A stretch of 64,000 nt of DNA from Rhodoferax sp. OV413 (lineage in GTDB: Bacteria > Pseudomonadota > Gammaproteobacteria > Burkholderiales > Burkholderiaceae_C), in NCBI RefSeq assembly GCF_900104385.1, contig NZ_FNJA01000001.1:160386-224385 (forward strand), in the 5' to 3' direction. The notes under the pieces are model-generated. The model searched no databases. It was not told the origin of the DNA and worked only from the letters and a program-made list of their open reading frames with translations. The translations under genes were made by a program, and so were the position numbers. Shown piece after piece: positions 29,189 to 37,699 of this stretch (its first letter is position 1; each line of letters starts with the position of its first letter).

Positions 29189-30381
29189 TGTCCCACACCC
29201 TGTACCTGGCTGAGCAACTGATCGCCCAGCCGTCCGTCACGCCCGATGACGCGCAATGCCAGGCCCTTGTCCAGGCCCGCCTGGCACCGCTGGGCTTTGA
29301 ATTTGAAACCATCACCAGCGGCCCGGACAACTTCCGCGTCACCAACCTGTGGGCCGTGCGCCGCAGCACCTTTAAGGGTTTTAAGCCCGCAGCGCAGGCA
29401 GAATCTGCGCCAGCAGCTAGCAAACTCATAGCATTCGCCGGCCATACCGACGTGGTGCCCACCGGCCCGCTGGCGCAATGGAGCAGCGACCCGTTCATCC
29501 CCACGCACCGCGACGGCAAATTGTTCGGCCGTGGCGCCAGCGACATGAAGACATCCATCGCCGCCTTTGTGGTGGCGGTCGAAGAATACGTGGCCGCCCA
29601 GCCCGACACCCCGTTGTCCATCGCCCTGCTGCTGACCAGTGACGAAGAAGGCCCGTCCGTCGACGGCACGGTGGTGGTCTGCAAGCTGCTGCAGGAACGC
29701 GGCGAACGCATCGACTACTGCATCGTCGGCGAGCCCACCTCGGTGGAGCGCACCGGCGACATGGTGAAGAACGGCCGCCGCGGCAGCATGAGCGGCAAGC
29801 TGACCATCCGCGGCGTGCAAGGCCATATCGCCTACCCGCAGCTGGCCAAGAACCCGATCCACATGGCCATGCCGGCGCTGGCCGAGCTGGTGGCCATAGA
29901 GTGGGACGGGGGCAATGCCTTCTTCCAGCCGACCAGCTGGCAGATGAGCAATATCCACGCAGGCACTGGCGCCAACAACGTGATCCCCGGCACCGTGGTG
30001 GTGGACTTCAACTTCCGCTTCTGCACCGAATCCACACCCGACGGCCTGCAAAAACGCGTCCATGAAGTGCTGGACCGCCACGGCCTGGGCTACGACATCC
30101 AGTGGACCGTGGGCGGCCTGCCTTTCCTGACCACGCCCGGCACCCTGGTTGAAGCGGTACGCAAAGCGATACAGGCCGAAACCGGGCTGGACACCGAGCT
30201 GTCCACCACCGGCGGCACCAGCGACGCGCGCTTCATCGCCCAGATCTGCCCGCAGGTCATCGAATGCGGTCCGCCCAACGCCAGCATCCACAAGATCGAC
30301 GAACACATCGCCGTGGCCGACATCGAGCCGCTGAAGAACATCTACCGCCGCACGCTGGAAAACCTGGCCAGCCATCCATGA
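29188..30381 (+). CDS. dapE: Succinyl-diaminopimelate desuccinylase
   Basis: 397 aa, slightly longer than the usual ~375-380. A dizinc hydrolase that releases succinate to give LL-diaminopimelate. Zinc ligands and catalytic residues lie in [31 protein letters not shown] and the terminal NASIHKIDE. The extra length is explained by an in-frame palindromic element (R8) that puts about 20 residues between TNLWAVRR and the first metal motif. The ATG overlaps the pilU stop, and the dapE stop overlaps prmB (ATGA). Confidence 0.96.
   Translation: MSHTLYLAEQLIAQPSVTPDDAQCQALVQARLAPLGFEFETITSGPDNFRVTNLWAVRRSTFKGFKPAAQAESAPAASKLIAFAGHTDVVPTGPLAQWSSDPFIPTHRDGKLFGRGASDMKTSIAAFVVAVEEYVAAQPDTPLSIALLLTSDEEGPSVDGTVVVCKLLQERGERIDYCIVGEPTSVERTGDMVKNGRRGSMSGKLTIRGVQGHIAYPQLAKNPIHMAMPALAELVAIEWDGGNAFFQPTSWQMSNIHAGTGANNVIPGTVVVDFNFRFCTESTPDGLQKRVHEVLDRHGLGYDIQWTVGGLPFLTTPGTLVEAVRKAIQAETGLDTELSTTGGTSDARFIAQICPQVIECGPPNASIHKIDEHIAVADIEPLKNIYRRTLENLASHP
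29371..29434 (+). repeat. Palindromic element copy R8, inside dapE
   Basis: Sense orientation. AAGCCCGCAGCGCAGGCAGA is followed by TCTGCGCCAGCAGCTAGC and ATAGCA. Hairpin 1 pairs GCGCAGGCAGA with TCTGCGC. The encoded core is [15 protein letters not shown], placed just before the zinc-binding GHTD motif. Confidence 0.75.
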
Positions 30382-31244
30382 CCATTCTCGAACTCATAGA
30401 ACAATCCGCCGCCCAGCTGGAGGCCGCAGGCGTGTCCTACGGCCATGGCACGACCAACGCCTTTGACGAAGCCGCCTGGCTGGTGCTGTGGCGACTGGGC
30501 CTGCCGGTGGACGACCTGGATTCTGTAGAAAATCAGCCTGTAGCGCAGGACAAGCAAGCGCTGGTAGCTACACTTTTGGAAGCACGCATCGCCAGCCGCA
30601 AGCCGGCGGCCTACCTCACCCAAGAGGCTTGGCTGCAAGGAGTGCCGTTCTATGTGGACGAACGTGCCATCGTGCCGCGCAGCTTCATCGCCGAGCTGCT
30701 GGTCGACGGCGGCATCGACTACTGGCTGCGCGAGGAAACCAGCACTGTGCTCGACCTGTGCACCGGCAACGGCAGCCTGGCCGTGCTGGCGGCCATGGTC
30801 TACCCCGACGTGCAGGTCACCGGCGCCGACATCAGCCCCGACGCACTGGCCGTGGCCCGCATCAATGTGGACAAGCACCAGCTGCAGCATCGCATCCAGC
30901 TGGTCGAATCCGATGGCCTGGCCCAGCTGGCCGGCCCGTTCGACCTGATTTTGTGTAACCCGCCCTACGTCAACAGCCAGAGCATGGCCGCCCTGCCCGC
31001 CGAATACCAGGCCGAGCCGGTGCTGGCGCTGGCCGGCGGCACGGACGGCATGGACTTCATCCGCAGCCTGCTGAAAAGCGCCGCCGCCAAGATGACGGCC
31101 GACGCCGTGCTGGTGCTGGAGATCGGCAACGAGCGCGAATACTTCGAGGCCGCGTTCCCGGCGCTCGAAGTGGTGTGGCTGGAAACCAGCGCCGGCGAAG
31201 ACCAGGTGTTGCTGGTGACGCGCGAGGCGCTGGACGCGCTCTAA
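30378..31244 (+). CDS. prmB: Ribosomal protein uL3 N5-glutamine methyltransferase
   Basis: 288 aa. SAM-dependent HemK-family enzyme that methylates a glutamine of ribosomal protein uL3. An N-terminal helical domain is followed by a Rossmann methyltransferase with [15 protein letters not shown] (motif I) and the catalytic LCNPPYVNS. The conserved [20 protein letters not shown] favours PrmB over PrmC. An in-frame palindromic element (R9) lies between the first helices and the [12 protein letters not shown] segment. The start overlaps the dapE stop by 4 bp. Convergent with gnd. Confidence 0.95.
   Translation: MTILELIEQSAAQLEAAGVSYGHGTTNAFDEAAWLVLWRLGLPVDDLDSVENQPVAQDKQALVATLLEARIASRKPAAYLTQEAWLQGVPFYVDERAIVPRSFIAELLVDGGIDYWLREETSTVLDLCTGNGSLAVLAAMVYPDVQVTGADISPDALAVARINVDKHQLQHRIQLVESDGLAQLAGPFDLILCNPPYVNSQSMAALPAEYQAEPVLALAGGTDGMDFIRSLLKSAAAKMTADAVLVLEIGNEREYFEAAFPALEVVWLETSAGEDQVLLVTREALDAL
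30521..30583 (+). repeat. Palindromic element copy R9, inside prmB
   Basis: Sense orientation: AAAATCAGCCTGTAGCGCAG, a short spacer, then AAGCGCTGGTAGCTAC and a decayed right arm GAAGCA. It encodes [16 protein letters not shown], read in the same frame as R6 and R8. Confidence 0.7.
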
Positions 31245-31251
31245 GCCAAGC

Positions 31252-32676
31252 TTAGCCGATCACTTCCGGCCACTCCGTGTGGAAGAACTGGCCTTCCGGC
31301 TTGTCGATGCGCTCGTAGGTGTGAGCGCCAAAAAAGTCGCGCTGGGCCTGCAGCAGATTCGCCGACAGCCGGTGAGAGCGGTAGCTGTCGTAGTACGACA
31401 GTGAGGAGCTGAAGGCCGGCACCGGAATGCCATGGCCCACTGCCAAGGCCACCACTTCGCGCCAGTTCTGCTGCGCAGCATTCAGCACGTCCTTGAAGAA
31501 CGGCGCCAGCATCAGGTTCACCAGCGTCGGTTCGCTGCGGTAGGCATCGGTGATGTGGTTCAGGAAACGCGCACGGATGATGCAGCCGCCCCGCCAAATC
31601 GAGGCGATGCCGCCAAAGTCCAAGCCCCATTGCTTCTTCTCGCCCATGGTCTTGATCAAATCGAAGCCCTGGGTGTAGCTGATCACCTTGGAGGCATACA
31701 GCGCATCGTGCACCTTGGCCACCAGGTCCTTCTTGGCCGCGCTCAGGTCGGCTTTCGGTCCCTGCAGATGCTCGCTGGCCGCCACGCGCTGCTTTTTCTG
31801 CGATGACAGCACACGGGCTTCCACCGCAGCGTTGATGGTGCCGATGACCACGGCGTTCTCGGCTGCGTTCAGCTGCGTCCACTGGCCCGTGCCCTTCTGG
31901 CCGGCCTTGTCGAGGATCAGGTCGACCAGCGGTTTGCCGGTTTCCGGGTCTTTTTGCTCCAGCGCCTTGCCGGTGATCTGGATCAGGTAGCTTTGCAGCG
32001 CGCCTTCGTTCCACTCGTTGAAGATGGCGGCCATCTCGTCGGTGGTGAAGCCGGCCGCCTTGAACAGGCTGTAGGCCTCGCAGATCAGCTGCATGTCACC
32101 GTATTCGATGCCGTTGTGGATCATCTTCACGTAGTGGCCCGCACCACCGGGGCCGATGTGGATCACGCAGGGCTGGCCGTCGACCTTGGCGGCGATGCTC
32201 TCGAAGATCGGCTTCATCACCTCCCAGGTGGAGGCCGGGCCGCCGGGCATGATGGCCGGGCCCTTGCGCGCACCCTCCTCGCCACCCGACACGCCGGCGC
32301 CGATGAAGCGCAGGCCTTTTTCAGCCAGGTAGCTGTCGCGGCGCTCGGTGTCGGTGTACAGGCTGTTGCCGCCGTCGATGATGATGTCGTCTTTGTCCAG
32401 CAAGGGAATCAGTTGCTCGATCACCTGGTCCACCGGCGCGCCGGCCTTGACCATGATCTGGATCTTGCGCGGCGATGCCAGGCTTTGCACAAAGGCCTCC
32501 AGCGTGTCACAGCCGACCAGCTGTTTGCCGGGGTTGGCGGCAATGAATTCGTTGGTCTTGTCCACGGTGCGGTTGTACACGCTGACCTGGAAGCCGCGGC
32601 TTTCCACGTTCAGCACCAGGTTCTGGCCCATCACGGCCAGGCCAATCAATCCGAAATCGCTTTTCTTGCTGCTCAT
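31252..32676 (-). CDS. gnd: 6-phosphogluconate dehydrogenase (decarboxylating)
   Basis: 474 aa from MSSKKSDFGLIG; a Met two codons earlier (32682) is also possible. It oxidises 6-phosphogluconate to ribulose 5-phosphate, CO2 and NADPH in the pentose phosphate pathway. The Rossmann motif GLIGLAVMGQNL, the NADP/substrate segment DGGNSLYTDTERR, SGGEEGARKGPAIMPGG and the catalytic Lys in GAGHYVKMIHNGIEYGDMQ are all present. Full-length, long-chain form. Divergent from the ABC-F gene across 337 bp. Confidence 0.98.
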   Translation of the reverse strand: MSSKKSDFGLIGLAVMGQNLVLNVESRGFQVSVYNRTVDKTNEFIAANPGKQLVGCDTLEAFVQSLASPRKIQIMVKAGAPVDQVIEQLIPLLDKDDIIIDGGNSLYTDTERRDSYLAEKGLRFIGAGVSGGEEGARKGPAIMPGGPASTWEVMKPIFESIAAKVDGQPCVIHIGPGGAGHYVKMIHNGIEYGDMQLICEAYSLFKAAGFTTDEMAAIFNEWNEGALQSYLIQITGKALEQKDPETGKPLVDLILDKAGQKGTGQWTQLNAAENAVVIGTINAAVEARVLSSQKKQRVAASEHLQGPKADLSAAKKDLVAKVHDALYASKVISYTQGFDLIKTMGEKKQWGLDFGGIASIWRGGCIIRARFLNHITDAYRSEPTLVNLMLAPFFKDVLNAAQQNWREVVALAVGHGIPVPAFSSSLSYYDSYRSHRLSANLLQAQRDFFGAHTYERIDKPEGQFFHTEWPEVIG

Positions 32677-33013
32677 GTGCATGCTCAGTTGGGAGTAGGA
32701 GCGCTCCAAGCGCCCGGATGAAATTCAGAACTGCATTTTTACAGGGCTAGGGCCTGGATGCACGGACTGCAAAAAATACACACCAAATAAGCCTCCAGCG
32801 CATATTTAGATTGCGCAAGCAGCTATAAGTTACATAGCAAACATGCAGCCTGACCACCACACTGCAAAGCCAAGCCGTTACGGGTTTTCCCAGGTACAGG
32901 CCCAAGCCACTTAAAATCCACGCCATGCCGTCCCCGCACCTTGCGGCGGCTCAGGCCTTGTCCTCGCGGATTTCCTCTTATCTTCCCCGGCTGCCTTTGG
33001 CTGCCACCTTGCC
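32677..33013. other. Divergent intergenic region gnd / ABC-F gene
   Basis: 337 bp. It holds palindromic element R10 near its middle. The ABC-F side has no Shine-Dalgarno of note ahead of the ATG. No other gene, tRNA or terminator is visible. Confidence 0.5.
32783..32841 (+). repeat. Palindromic element copy R10
   Basis: Intergenic. AAATAAGCCTCCAGCGCA is followed by TTGCGCAAGCAGCTAT. Hairpin 2 is GCTAT-N7-ATAGC followed by AAA, perfectly paired. Confidence 0.75.
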
Positions 33014-34960
33014 ATGATCACCCTTAAAAACGTCGTTCTTCGCCGTAGCGCCAAAGTATTGCTCGACAGCGCCAACGTCACCATCAACCCCGGCGAAAAG
33101 GTCGGCCTGGTGGGCCGCAACGGCGCCGGCAAGTCCACGCTGTTTGCCCTGCTCAACGGCACGCTGCACGAAGATGGCGGTGACTTCTACGTGCCGCCGC
33201 AATGGCGCCTGGCCCAGGTGGCGCAGGACATGCCGGAAACCGATCAAAGCGCCACCGACTTCGTGATCGAGGGCGACACCAATCTGTTGGCGGCCCAGCA
33301 GGAAGTCGACGCCGCCGAAGCCACCGACGACGGCGAACGCATGGCGAATGCCTACATGGCGCTGTTCGATGCGGGTTCCGGTGATGCCCAAGCCCGCGCC
33401 CAGGCACTGATCCTCGGTCTGGGCTTCAAGACCACCGAACTCGACAATCCAGTGAACAGCTTCTCCGGCGGCTGGCGCATGCGCTTGCAGCTGGCGCGCG
33501 CGCTGATGTGCCCGTCGGACCTAATGCTGCTCGACGAGCCGACCAACCACTTGGACTTGGACGCTTTGGTGTGGCTGGAAGCCTGGCTGAAACGCTACAC
33601 CGGCACCATGCTGGTCATCAGCCATGACCGCGAATTCCTGGACGCCATCACCGACGTCACCGTGCACATCGAAACCGCCAAGCTGAACCGCTACGGCGGC
33701 AACTACAGCAAGTTCGAAGACATGCGCGCCGAAAAGATGGAGCAACAGTCGGCGTCCTTTGCCAAGCAGCAGGACAAGATTGCCCATCTGCAGAAATTCA
33801 TTTCGCGCTTCAAGGCCCAGGCCAGCAAGGCCAAGCAAGCACAGAGCCGGGTCAAGGCGCTGGACCGCATGGAGAAGATCGCGCCGCTGCTGGCCGAGGC
33901 CGAGTTCACCTTCGAGTTCAAAGAGCCAGCCAATCTGCCGAACCCGATGCTGTCGATGTCCGACGCCACCTTCGGCTACCCGCCGCCAGAAGACGCACCC
34001 GCAGGCACCGGCCCGACGGTCATCGTGCAAAAGGTCAACAAGTCGGTACTGGCCGGCCAGCGCATTGGCATTCTGGGCGCCAACGGCCAGGGTAAATCGA
34101 CCCTGGTGAAGACGGTAGCCCGCGCGCTGACGCCCATCCACGGCGAAATCCTCGAAGGCAAGGGCCTGAACATCGGCTACTTCGCCCAGCAGGAGCTCGA
34201 CGTGCTGCGCCCGGTCGACACCCCGCTGGAGCACATGATCCACCTGGTGAAGGAAACCACCGCCGCCGGCAAACTGGCCGGCCAAGGCACGCGCGAACAG
34301 GACTTGCGCAGCTTCCTGGGTACCTTCAACTTCAGCGGCGACATGGTCAAGCAGGCCGTGGGCAGCATGAGCGGCGGCGAAAAAGCCCGCCTGGTGCTGT
34401 GCATGATCGTCTGGCAGCGCCCCAACCTGCTGCTGCTGGATGAGCCAACCAACCACTTGGACTTGGCCACCCGCGAAGCGCTGGCCATGGCATTGAATGA
34501 ATTTGAAGGCACGGTGATGCTGGTCAGCCATGACCGGGCCTTGCTGCGCTCGGTGTGTGACGAGTTCTGGATGGTGTCGCGCGGCGGCGTCGAGCCTTTC
34601 GACGGTGATCTGGACGACTACCAGCGCTACCTGCTGGACGAAGCCAAGCGCATGCGCGAAGCCGCCAAGGAGGCTGGCAAAGCCGCAGTACCCGCACCTG
34701 CGCCGGTGGTGGTGGCTGCCCCCCCTGTCGTCAACACCAAGGCCTTGCAACGCGACCTGGACAAGATCGACACCGAGATGGCTGCCATGCAACTGGAAAA
34801 AGACGGTCTGGAGCAAAAGCTAGTCGACGCCAAGAACCCCCATGAACTCGGCCAGGCGGGCAAGCGGTTGAAGAAGGTCAACGCCGACATGGCGGCGCTG
34901 GAAGAACGCTGGATGGCTTTGTCCGAACAGCTGGAATCCGCAGGCGCCATCGCCGGCTAA
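33014..34960 (+). CDS. yheS: ABC-F family ATPase (YheS-like)
   Basis: 648 aa, two tandem ABC ATPase domains and no TM segments. Domain 1: P-loop GRNGAGKST, signature FSGGWRMRLQLARALM, Walker B LLDEPTNHLDLDALVWLE. Domain 2: P-loop GANGQGKST, signature MSGGEKARLVL, Walker B LLDEPTNHLDLATREAL. A Gln/Lys-rich linker (about residues 235-285) and a C-terminal coiled coil after a Pro/Val stretch resemble YheS. ABC-F proteins act on ribosomes, resolving stalled or difficult translation; the exact role is inferred. Confidence 0.93.
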   Translation: MITLKNVVLRRSAKVLLDSANVTINPGEKVGLVGRNGAGKSTLFALLNGTLHEDGGDFYVPPQWRLAQVAQDMPETDQSATDFVIEGDTNLLAAQQEVDAAEATDDGERMANAYMALFDAGSGDAQARAQALILGLGFKTTELDNPVNSFSGGWRMRLQLARALMCPSDLMLLDEPTNHLDLDALVWLEAWLKRYTGTMLVISHDREFLDAITDVTVHIETAKLNRYGGNYSKFEDMRAEKMEQQSASFAKQQDKIAHLQKFISRFKAQASKAKQAQSRVKALDRMEKIAPLLAEAEFTFEFKEPANLPNPMLSMSDATFGYPPPEDAPAGTGPTVIVQKVNKSVLAGQRIGILGANGQGKSTLVKTVARALTPIHGEILEGKGLNIGYFAQQELDVLRPVDTPLEHMIHLVKETTAAGKLAGQGTREQDLRSFLGTFNFSGDMVKQAVGSMSGGEKARLVLCMIVWQRPNLLLLDEPTNHLDLATREALAMALNEFEGTVMLVSHDRALLRSVCDEFWMVSRGGVEPFDGDLDDYQRYLLDEAKRMREAAKEAGKAAVPAPAPVVVAAPPVVNTKALQRDLDKIDTEMAAMQLEKDGLEQKLVDAKNPHELGQAGKRLKKVNADMAALEERWMALSEQLESAGAIAG

Positions 34961-35012
34961 GGCCTAGCAGGTATATTTAAGCCTCCTATTCACTTGGTAT
35001 ACGGAGATTTCT

Positions 35013-35261
35013 ATGTTTTCTTTGATCGGCACGCTGATTGTGGGTCTGGTGGTCGGTTTGATTGCCCGCGCGGTCAAGCCCGGCGACGACAAGCTGGGGC
35101 TGATCATGACGTCCATCCTGGGCATTGCCGGCTCGTTCATCGCCGGCTTCGTGGGCGAGAAAATGGGCTGGTACGCGCCCGGCGCACCGGCCGGCTGGAT
35201 TGCATCCGTCGTGGGCGCCATCGTGTTGCTGGTGATTTACGGCATGGTTAGCAAAAAGTAA
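35013..35261 (+). CDS. GlsB/YeaQ/YmgE family membrane protein
   Basis: 82 aa; three hydrophobic segments with the Gly-rich pattern LIVGLVVGLIARAVKPGDDK and a C-terminal GAIVLLVIYGMV helix. The family is associated with stress conditions, but its biochemical function is unsettled. A strong ribosome-binding site (CGGAGA) precedes the ATG. Followed by a classical terminator, so it is probably monocistronic. Confidence 0.9.
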   Translation: MFSLIGTLIVGLVVGLIARAVKPGDDKLGLIMTSILGIAGSFIAGFVGEKMGWYAPGAPAGWIASVVGAIVLLVIYGMVSKK

Positions 35262-35284
35262 TTACGCACTTGGTGCGTCACGGC

Positions 35285-35321
35285 AAGGGCTTGCGCCAAA
35301 CGGGTGCAAGCCCTTTTCTTT
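35285..35321 (+). terminator. Rho-independent terminator after the YeaQ-type gene
   Basis: AAGGGCTTGC pairs perfectly with GCAAGCCCTT across an 11-nt loop, followed by TTTTCTTTT. Located 24 bp after the stop codon. Confidence 0.85.
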
Positions 35322-35359
35322 TGCACCGATTTGGATCAAATAATTCATTTTATTATTTA

Positions 35360-35388
35360 TTGATTTATTTAATTCAATTTGGTATCTT
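35360..35388 (+). promoter_or_regulatory. Candidate promoter for the ABC transporter/hydantoinase locus
   Basis: TTGATT and TATCTT are separated by 17 bp within a strikingly AT-rich ~60-bp stretch (35337-35392) in otherwise GC-rich DNA. It lies ~75 bp before the binding-protein ATG, which has an AGGAG ribosome-binding site. Confidence 0.5.
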
Positions 35389-35464
35389 TGCGACTCCAGA
35401 CATTTGCAATGCACACCGCTGTCGGAAACCCATCCTTCAACCCGGTCATCCAGGAGTAGCCCGC

Positions 35465-36259
35465 ATGAAACTCTCTCAATTCGCTGCCAAAGTCGCCTTC
35501 ACGGTGGCCACCGTCGCTGCAGCCACCGTCCCCGCACTCGCAGCCGACTGGACCGTCGGCGCCAATATCGGCAATGTGCCCTGGGAATTCCAGGACGCCA
35601 GCGGCAAGTTCGTCGGCTTCGAGATCGATATGGTGAATGAGGTCGCCAAGCGCGCCGGCAAAACCGTGCAGATCGAGAACATCCCGTTCAACGGCCTGTT
35701 CCCCGCCGTGCAATCTGGCCGCATCCAGATCGCCATCTCCAGCATTACCATCACGCCAAAACGCCTGGAGTCGCTGGCGTTTGCCCAGCCCTATTACGAC
35801 AGCGACCAGTCTCTGTCGGTACTGAAGACCACCAAGATCGACAAGCTGGAAGACCTGGCCGGCAAGACGGTCGGTGTGGACACGGCATCCACCGGCGACA
35901 TCTATGCAACCCAGAACACCGCCAAACTGAAGATCGCCACCATCTCGCGCTACGAAGGCCTGGCACCCGCCATGCTGGACCTGGCTTCCGGCCGGATTGA
36001 CGGCTACATCAGCGACATCCCGGCTGTGGAGTACTACATCAAGGACAAGCCGCAGTACCGCATTGCCGCGCGCATTCCCACCAACGAGCGCTACTCCTTC
36101 ATGTTCGCCAAGAACTTCGCCGATGCTGCCAAGGTGAACGACATCCTGACGACGCTGAAGAAGGAAGGCTTTGTGTCGGCCACGCACAAGAAATGGTTTG
36201 GCACCACACCGCCCGACAGCTCGTCCAGTGTGATGGTGATGGACGTTCCCAAGCTGTAA
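35465..36259 (+). CDS. Amino-acid-type ABC transporter substrate-binding protein
   Basis: 264 aa from the ATG at 35465. The signal peptide ends VPALAA. The SBP family 3 core follows: WTVGANIGNVPWEFQDASGK, FVGFEIDMVNEVAKRAGK, SGRIQIAISSITITPKR and a DLAGKTVGVDTAST segment. It delivers a polar solute, usually an amino acid, to the permease encoded next. Given the downstream catabolic genes, a ureido- or hydantoin-type amino acid derivative is a possible ligand (inference). Confidence 0.9.
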   Translation: MKLSQFAAKVAFTVATVAAATVPALAADWTVGANIGNVPWEFQDASGKFVGFEIDMVNEVAKRAGKTVQIENIPFNGLFPAVQSGRIQIAISSITITPKRLESLAFAQPYYDSDQSLSVLKTTKIDKLEDLAGKTVGVDTASTGDIYATQNTAKLKIATISRYEGLAPAMLDLASGRIDGYISDIPAVEYYIKDKPQYRIAARIPTNERYSFMFAKNFADAAKVNDILTTLKKEGFVSATHKKWFGTTPPDSSSSVMVMDVPKL

Positions 36260-36277
36260 ACCCCTGCCAGCCCTCGC

Positions 36278-36949
36278 ATGAATCTGCTCGACACCTTCTT
36301 CAACTGGCCGGTTTTCCGGGACGCCCTGCCCTTGCTGCTGCAGGGCCTGTGGACCACGATTCTGCTGGGGGCGGTCAGCATTCTGCTGGGCTTTGTAGGT
36401 GGCCTGCTGCTGGCCCTGGTGCGCCTGTACGGTGTGGCCTGGGTACGCACTGTGGCCCGCATCTATATCGACGTATTCCGGTCGATTCCTTTGCTGGTTT
36501 TGCTGGTACTGGTGTACTACGCCCTCCCGTTTGTTGGCATACGCCTGACCTCGTTTGCCGCGGCCACAGCAGCGTTGACCTTGGTGTCGTGCGCCTACAC
36601 CGCCGAGATTTTTCGGGCTGGCATCGAGGCCATTCCCAAAGGCCAGTTCGAAGCGGCCGACGCCATTGGGCTCGGCTTTTTCAGCTGCATGCGCGATGTG
36701 GTGTTGCCGCAGGCCATGCGCATCGTCGTGCCGCCGCTGACCAGCAACTGCATCAATGTGCTGAAAGACACCGCGCTGGCCTCCGTCGTCGCCATGCCGG
36801 ATCTGCTGAAGCAGGCCACGCAAGCCCAGGCCTTGGCAGCCAACCCCACGCCGCTGATCGGCGCAGCTGTGTTGTATCTGCTGCTATTGCTGCCGCTGGT
36901 GCGGCTGGTCGGATTTTTTGAAGCGCGGCACCGCACTTCTACCCGCTGA
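36278..36949 (+). CDS. Amino-acid ABC transporter permease
   Basis: 223 aa HisM/GlnP-type inner-membrane permease with about five TM helices. The N-terminal LLLQGLWTTILLGAVSILLG is typical, and the EAA loop, which docks to the ATPase, reads EAADAIGLGFFSCMRDVVLP. It lies between the binding-protein and ATPase genes with short gaps. A single permease gene implies a homodimer. Confidence 0.92.
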   Translation: MNLLDTFFNWPVFRDALPLLLQGLWTTILLGAVSILLGFVGGLLLALVRLYGVAWVRTVARIYIDVFRSIPLLVLLVLVYYALPFVGIRLTSFAAATAALTLVSCAYTAEIFRAGIEAIPKGQFEAADAIGLGFFSCMRDVVLPQAMRIVVPPLTSNCINVLKDTALASVVAMPDLLKQATQAQALAANPTPLIGAAVLYLLLLLPLVRLVGFFEARHRTSTR

Positions 36950-36958
36950 GGTGCACGC

Positions 36959-37693
36959 ATGACGGCATTGATTGAAATTCGCGGACTCTGCAAGTTCTAT
37001 GGCACGTTTGAAGCCCTGCACAGCATCGACCTGGACGTGACTGCCGGCGAGGTGGTGGTGGTCATCGGCCCTTCCGGCTCGGGCAAATCCACGCTGATAC
37101 GCTGCATCAACCTGCTGGAAGACTACCAGCGCGGCGAGGTGCTGGTCGATGGCGAAAGAGTCGTGCGCGGCAAGGGCCTGGCCAAGGTACGGGCCGAAGT
37201 CGGCATGGTGTTTCAAAGCTTTAACCTATTTCCGCATCTGACGGCGCTGGCCAATGTGGCGCTGGGCCCGCTGCGGGTGCGGCATATGCCAAAGCGCGAA
37301 GCCGAAGCCCGGGCGCTGGCGCTGCTGGAGAAAGTCGGCCTGGGTGCCCATGCGCACAAGCGCCCGGCGCAGCTATCCGGCGGCCAGCAGCAGCGCGTGG
37401 CGATTGCCCGGGCGCTGGCGATGGAGCCCAAGGTACTGTTGTTTGACGAGCCCACCTCGGCGCTGGACCCGGAAATGGTCGGCGAGGTGCTGGATGTGAT
37501 GCAGAACCTGGCACGCACCGGCGTGACCATGGTGGTGGTGACGCATGAGATGGGCTTCGCCCGCCGCGTCGCCGACCGGGTGATCTTCATGGAGGCCGGG
37601 CGCGTGATCGAGCAAGCCCCGCCCGAGCAATTCTTCAGCGCGCCCCGCGAGGAGCGTACCCAGGCCTTTCTGAAGGCCATTCTTCAACACTGA
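36959..37693 (+). CDS. Amino-acid ABC transporter ATP-binding protein
   Basis: 244 aa GlnQ/HisP-type ATPase. Walker [20 protein letters not shown]-loop [12 protein letters not shown], signature [17 protein letters not shown], Walker [14 protein letters not shown] and the switch His in VVTHEMGFA are intact. It energises the transporter encoded just upstream. The following catabolic gene starts 6 bp after its stop, so transport and breakdown are probably co-transcribed. Confidence 0.95.
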   Translation: MTALIEIRGLCKFYGTFEALHSIDLDVTAGEVVVVIGPSGSGKSTLIRCINLLEDYQRGEVLVDGERVVRGKGLAKVRAEVGMVFQSFNLFPHLTALANVALGPLRVRHMPKREAEARALALLEKVGLGAHAHKRPAQLSGGQQQRVAIARALAMEPKVLLFDEPTSALDPEMVGEVLDVMQNLARTGVTMVVVTHEMGFARRVADRVIFMEAGRVIEQAPPEQFFSAPREERTQAFLKAILQH

Positions 37694-37699
37694 CCCCTT

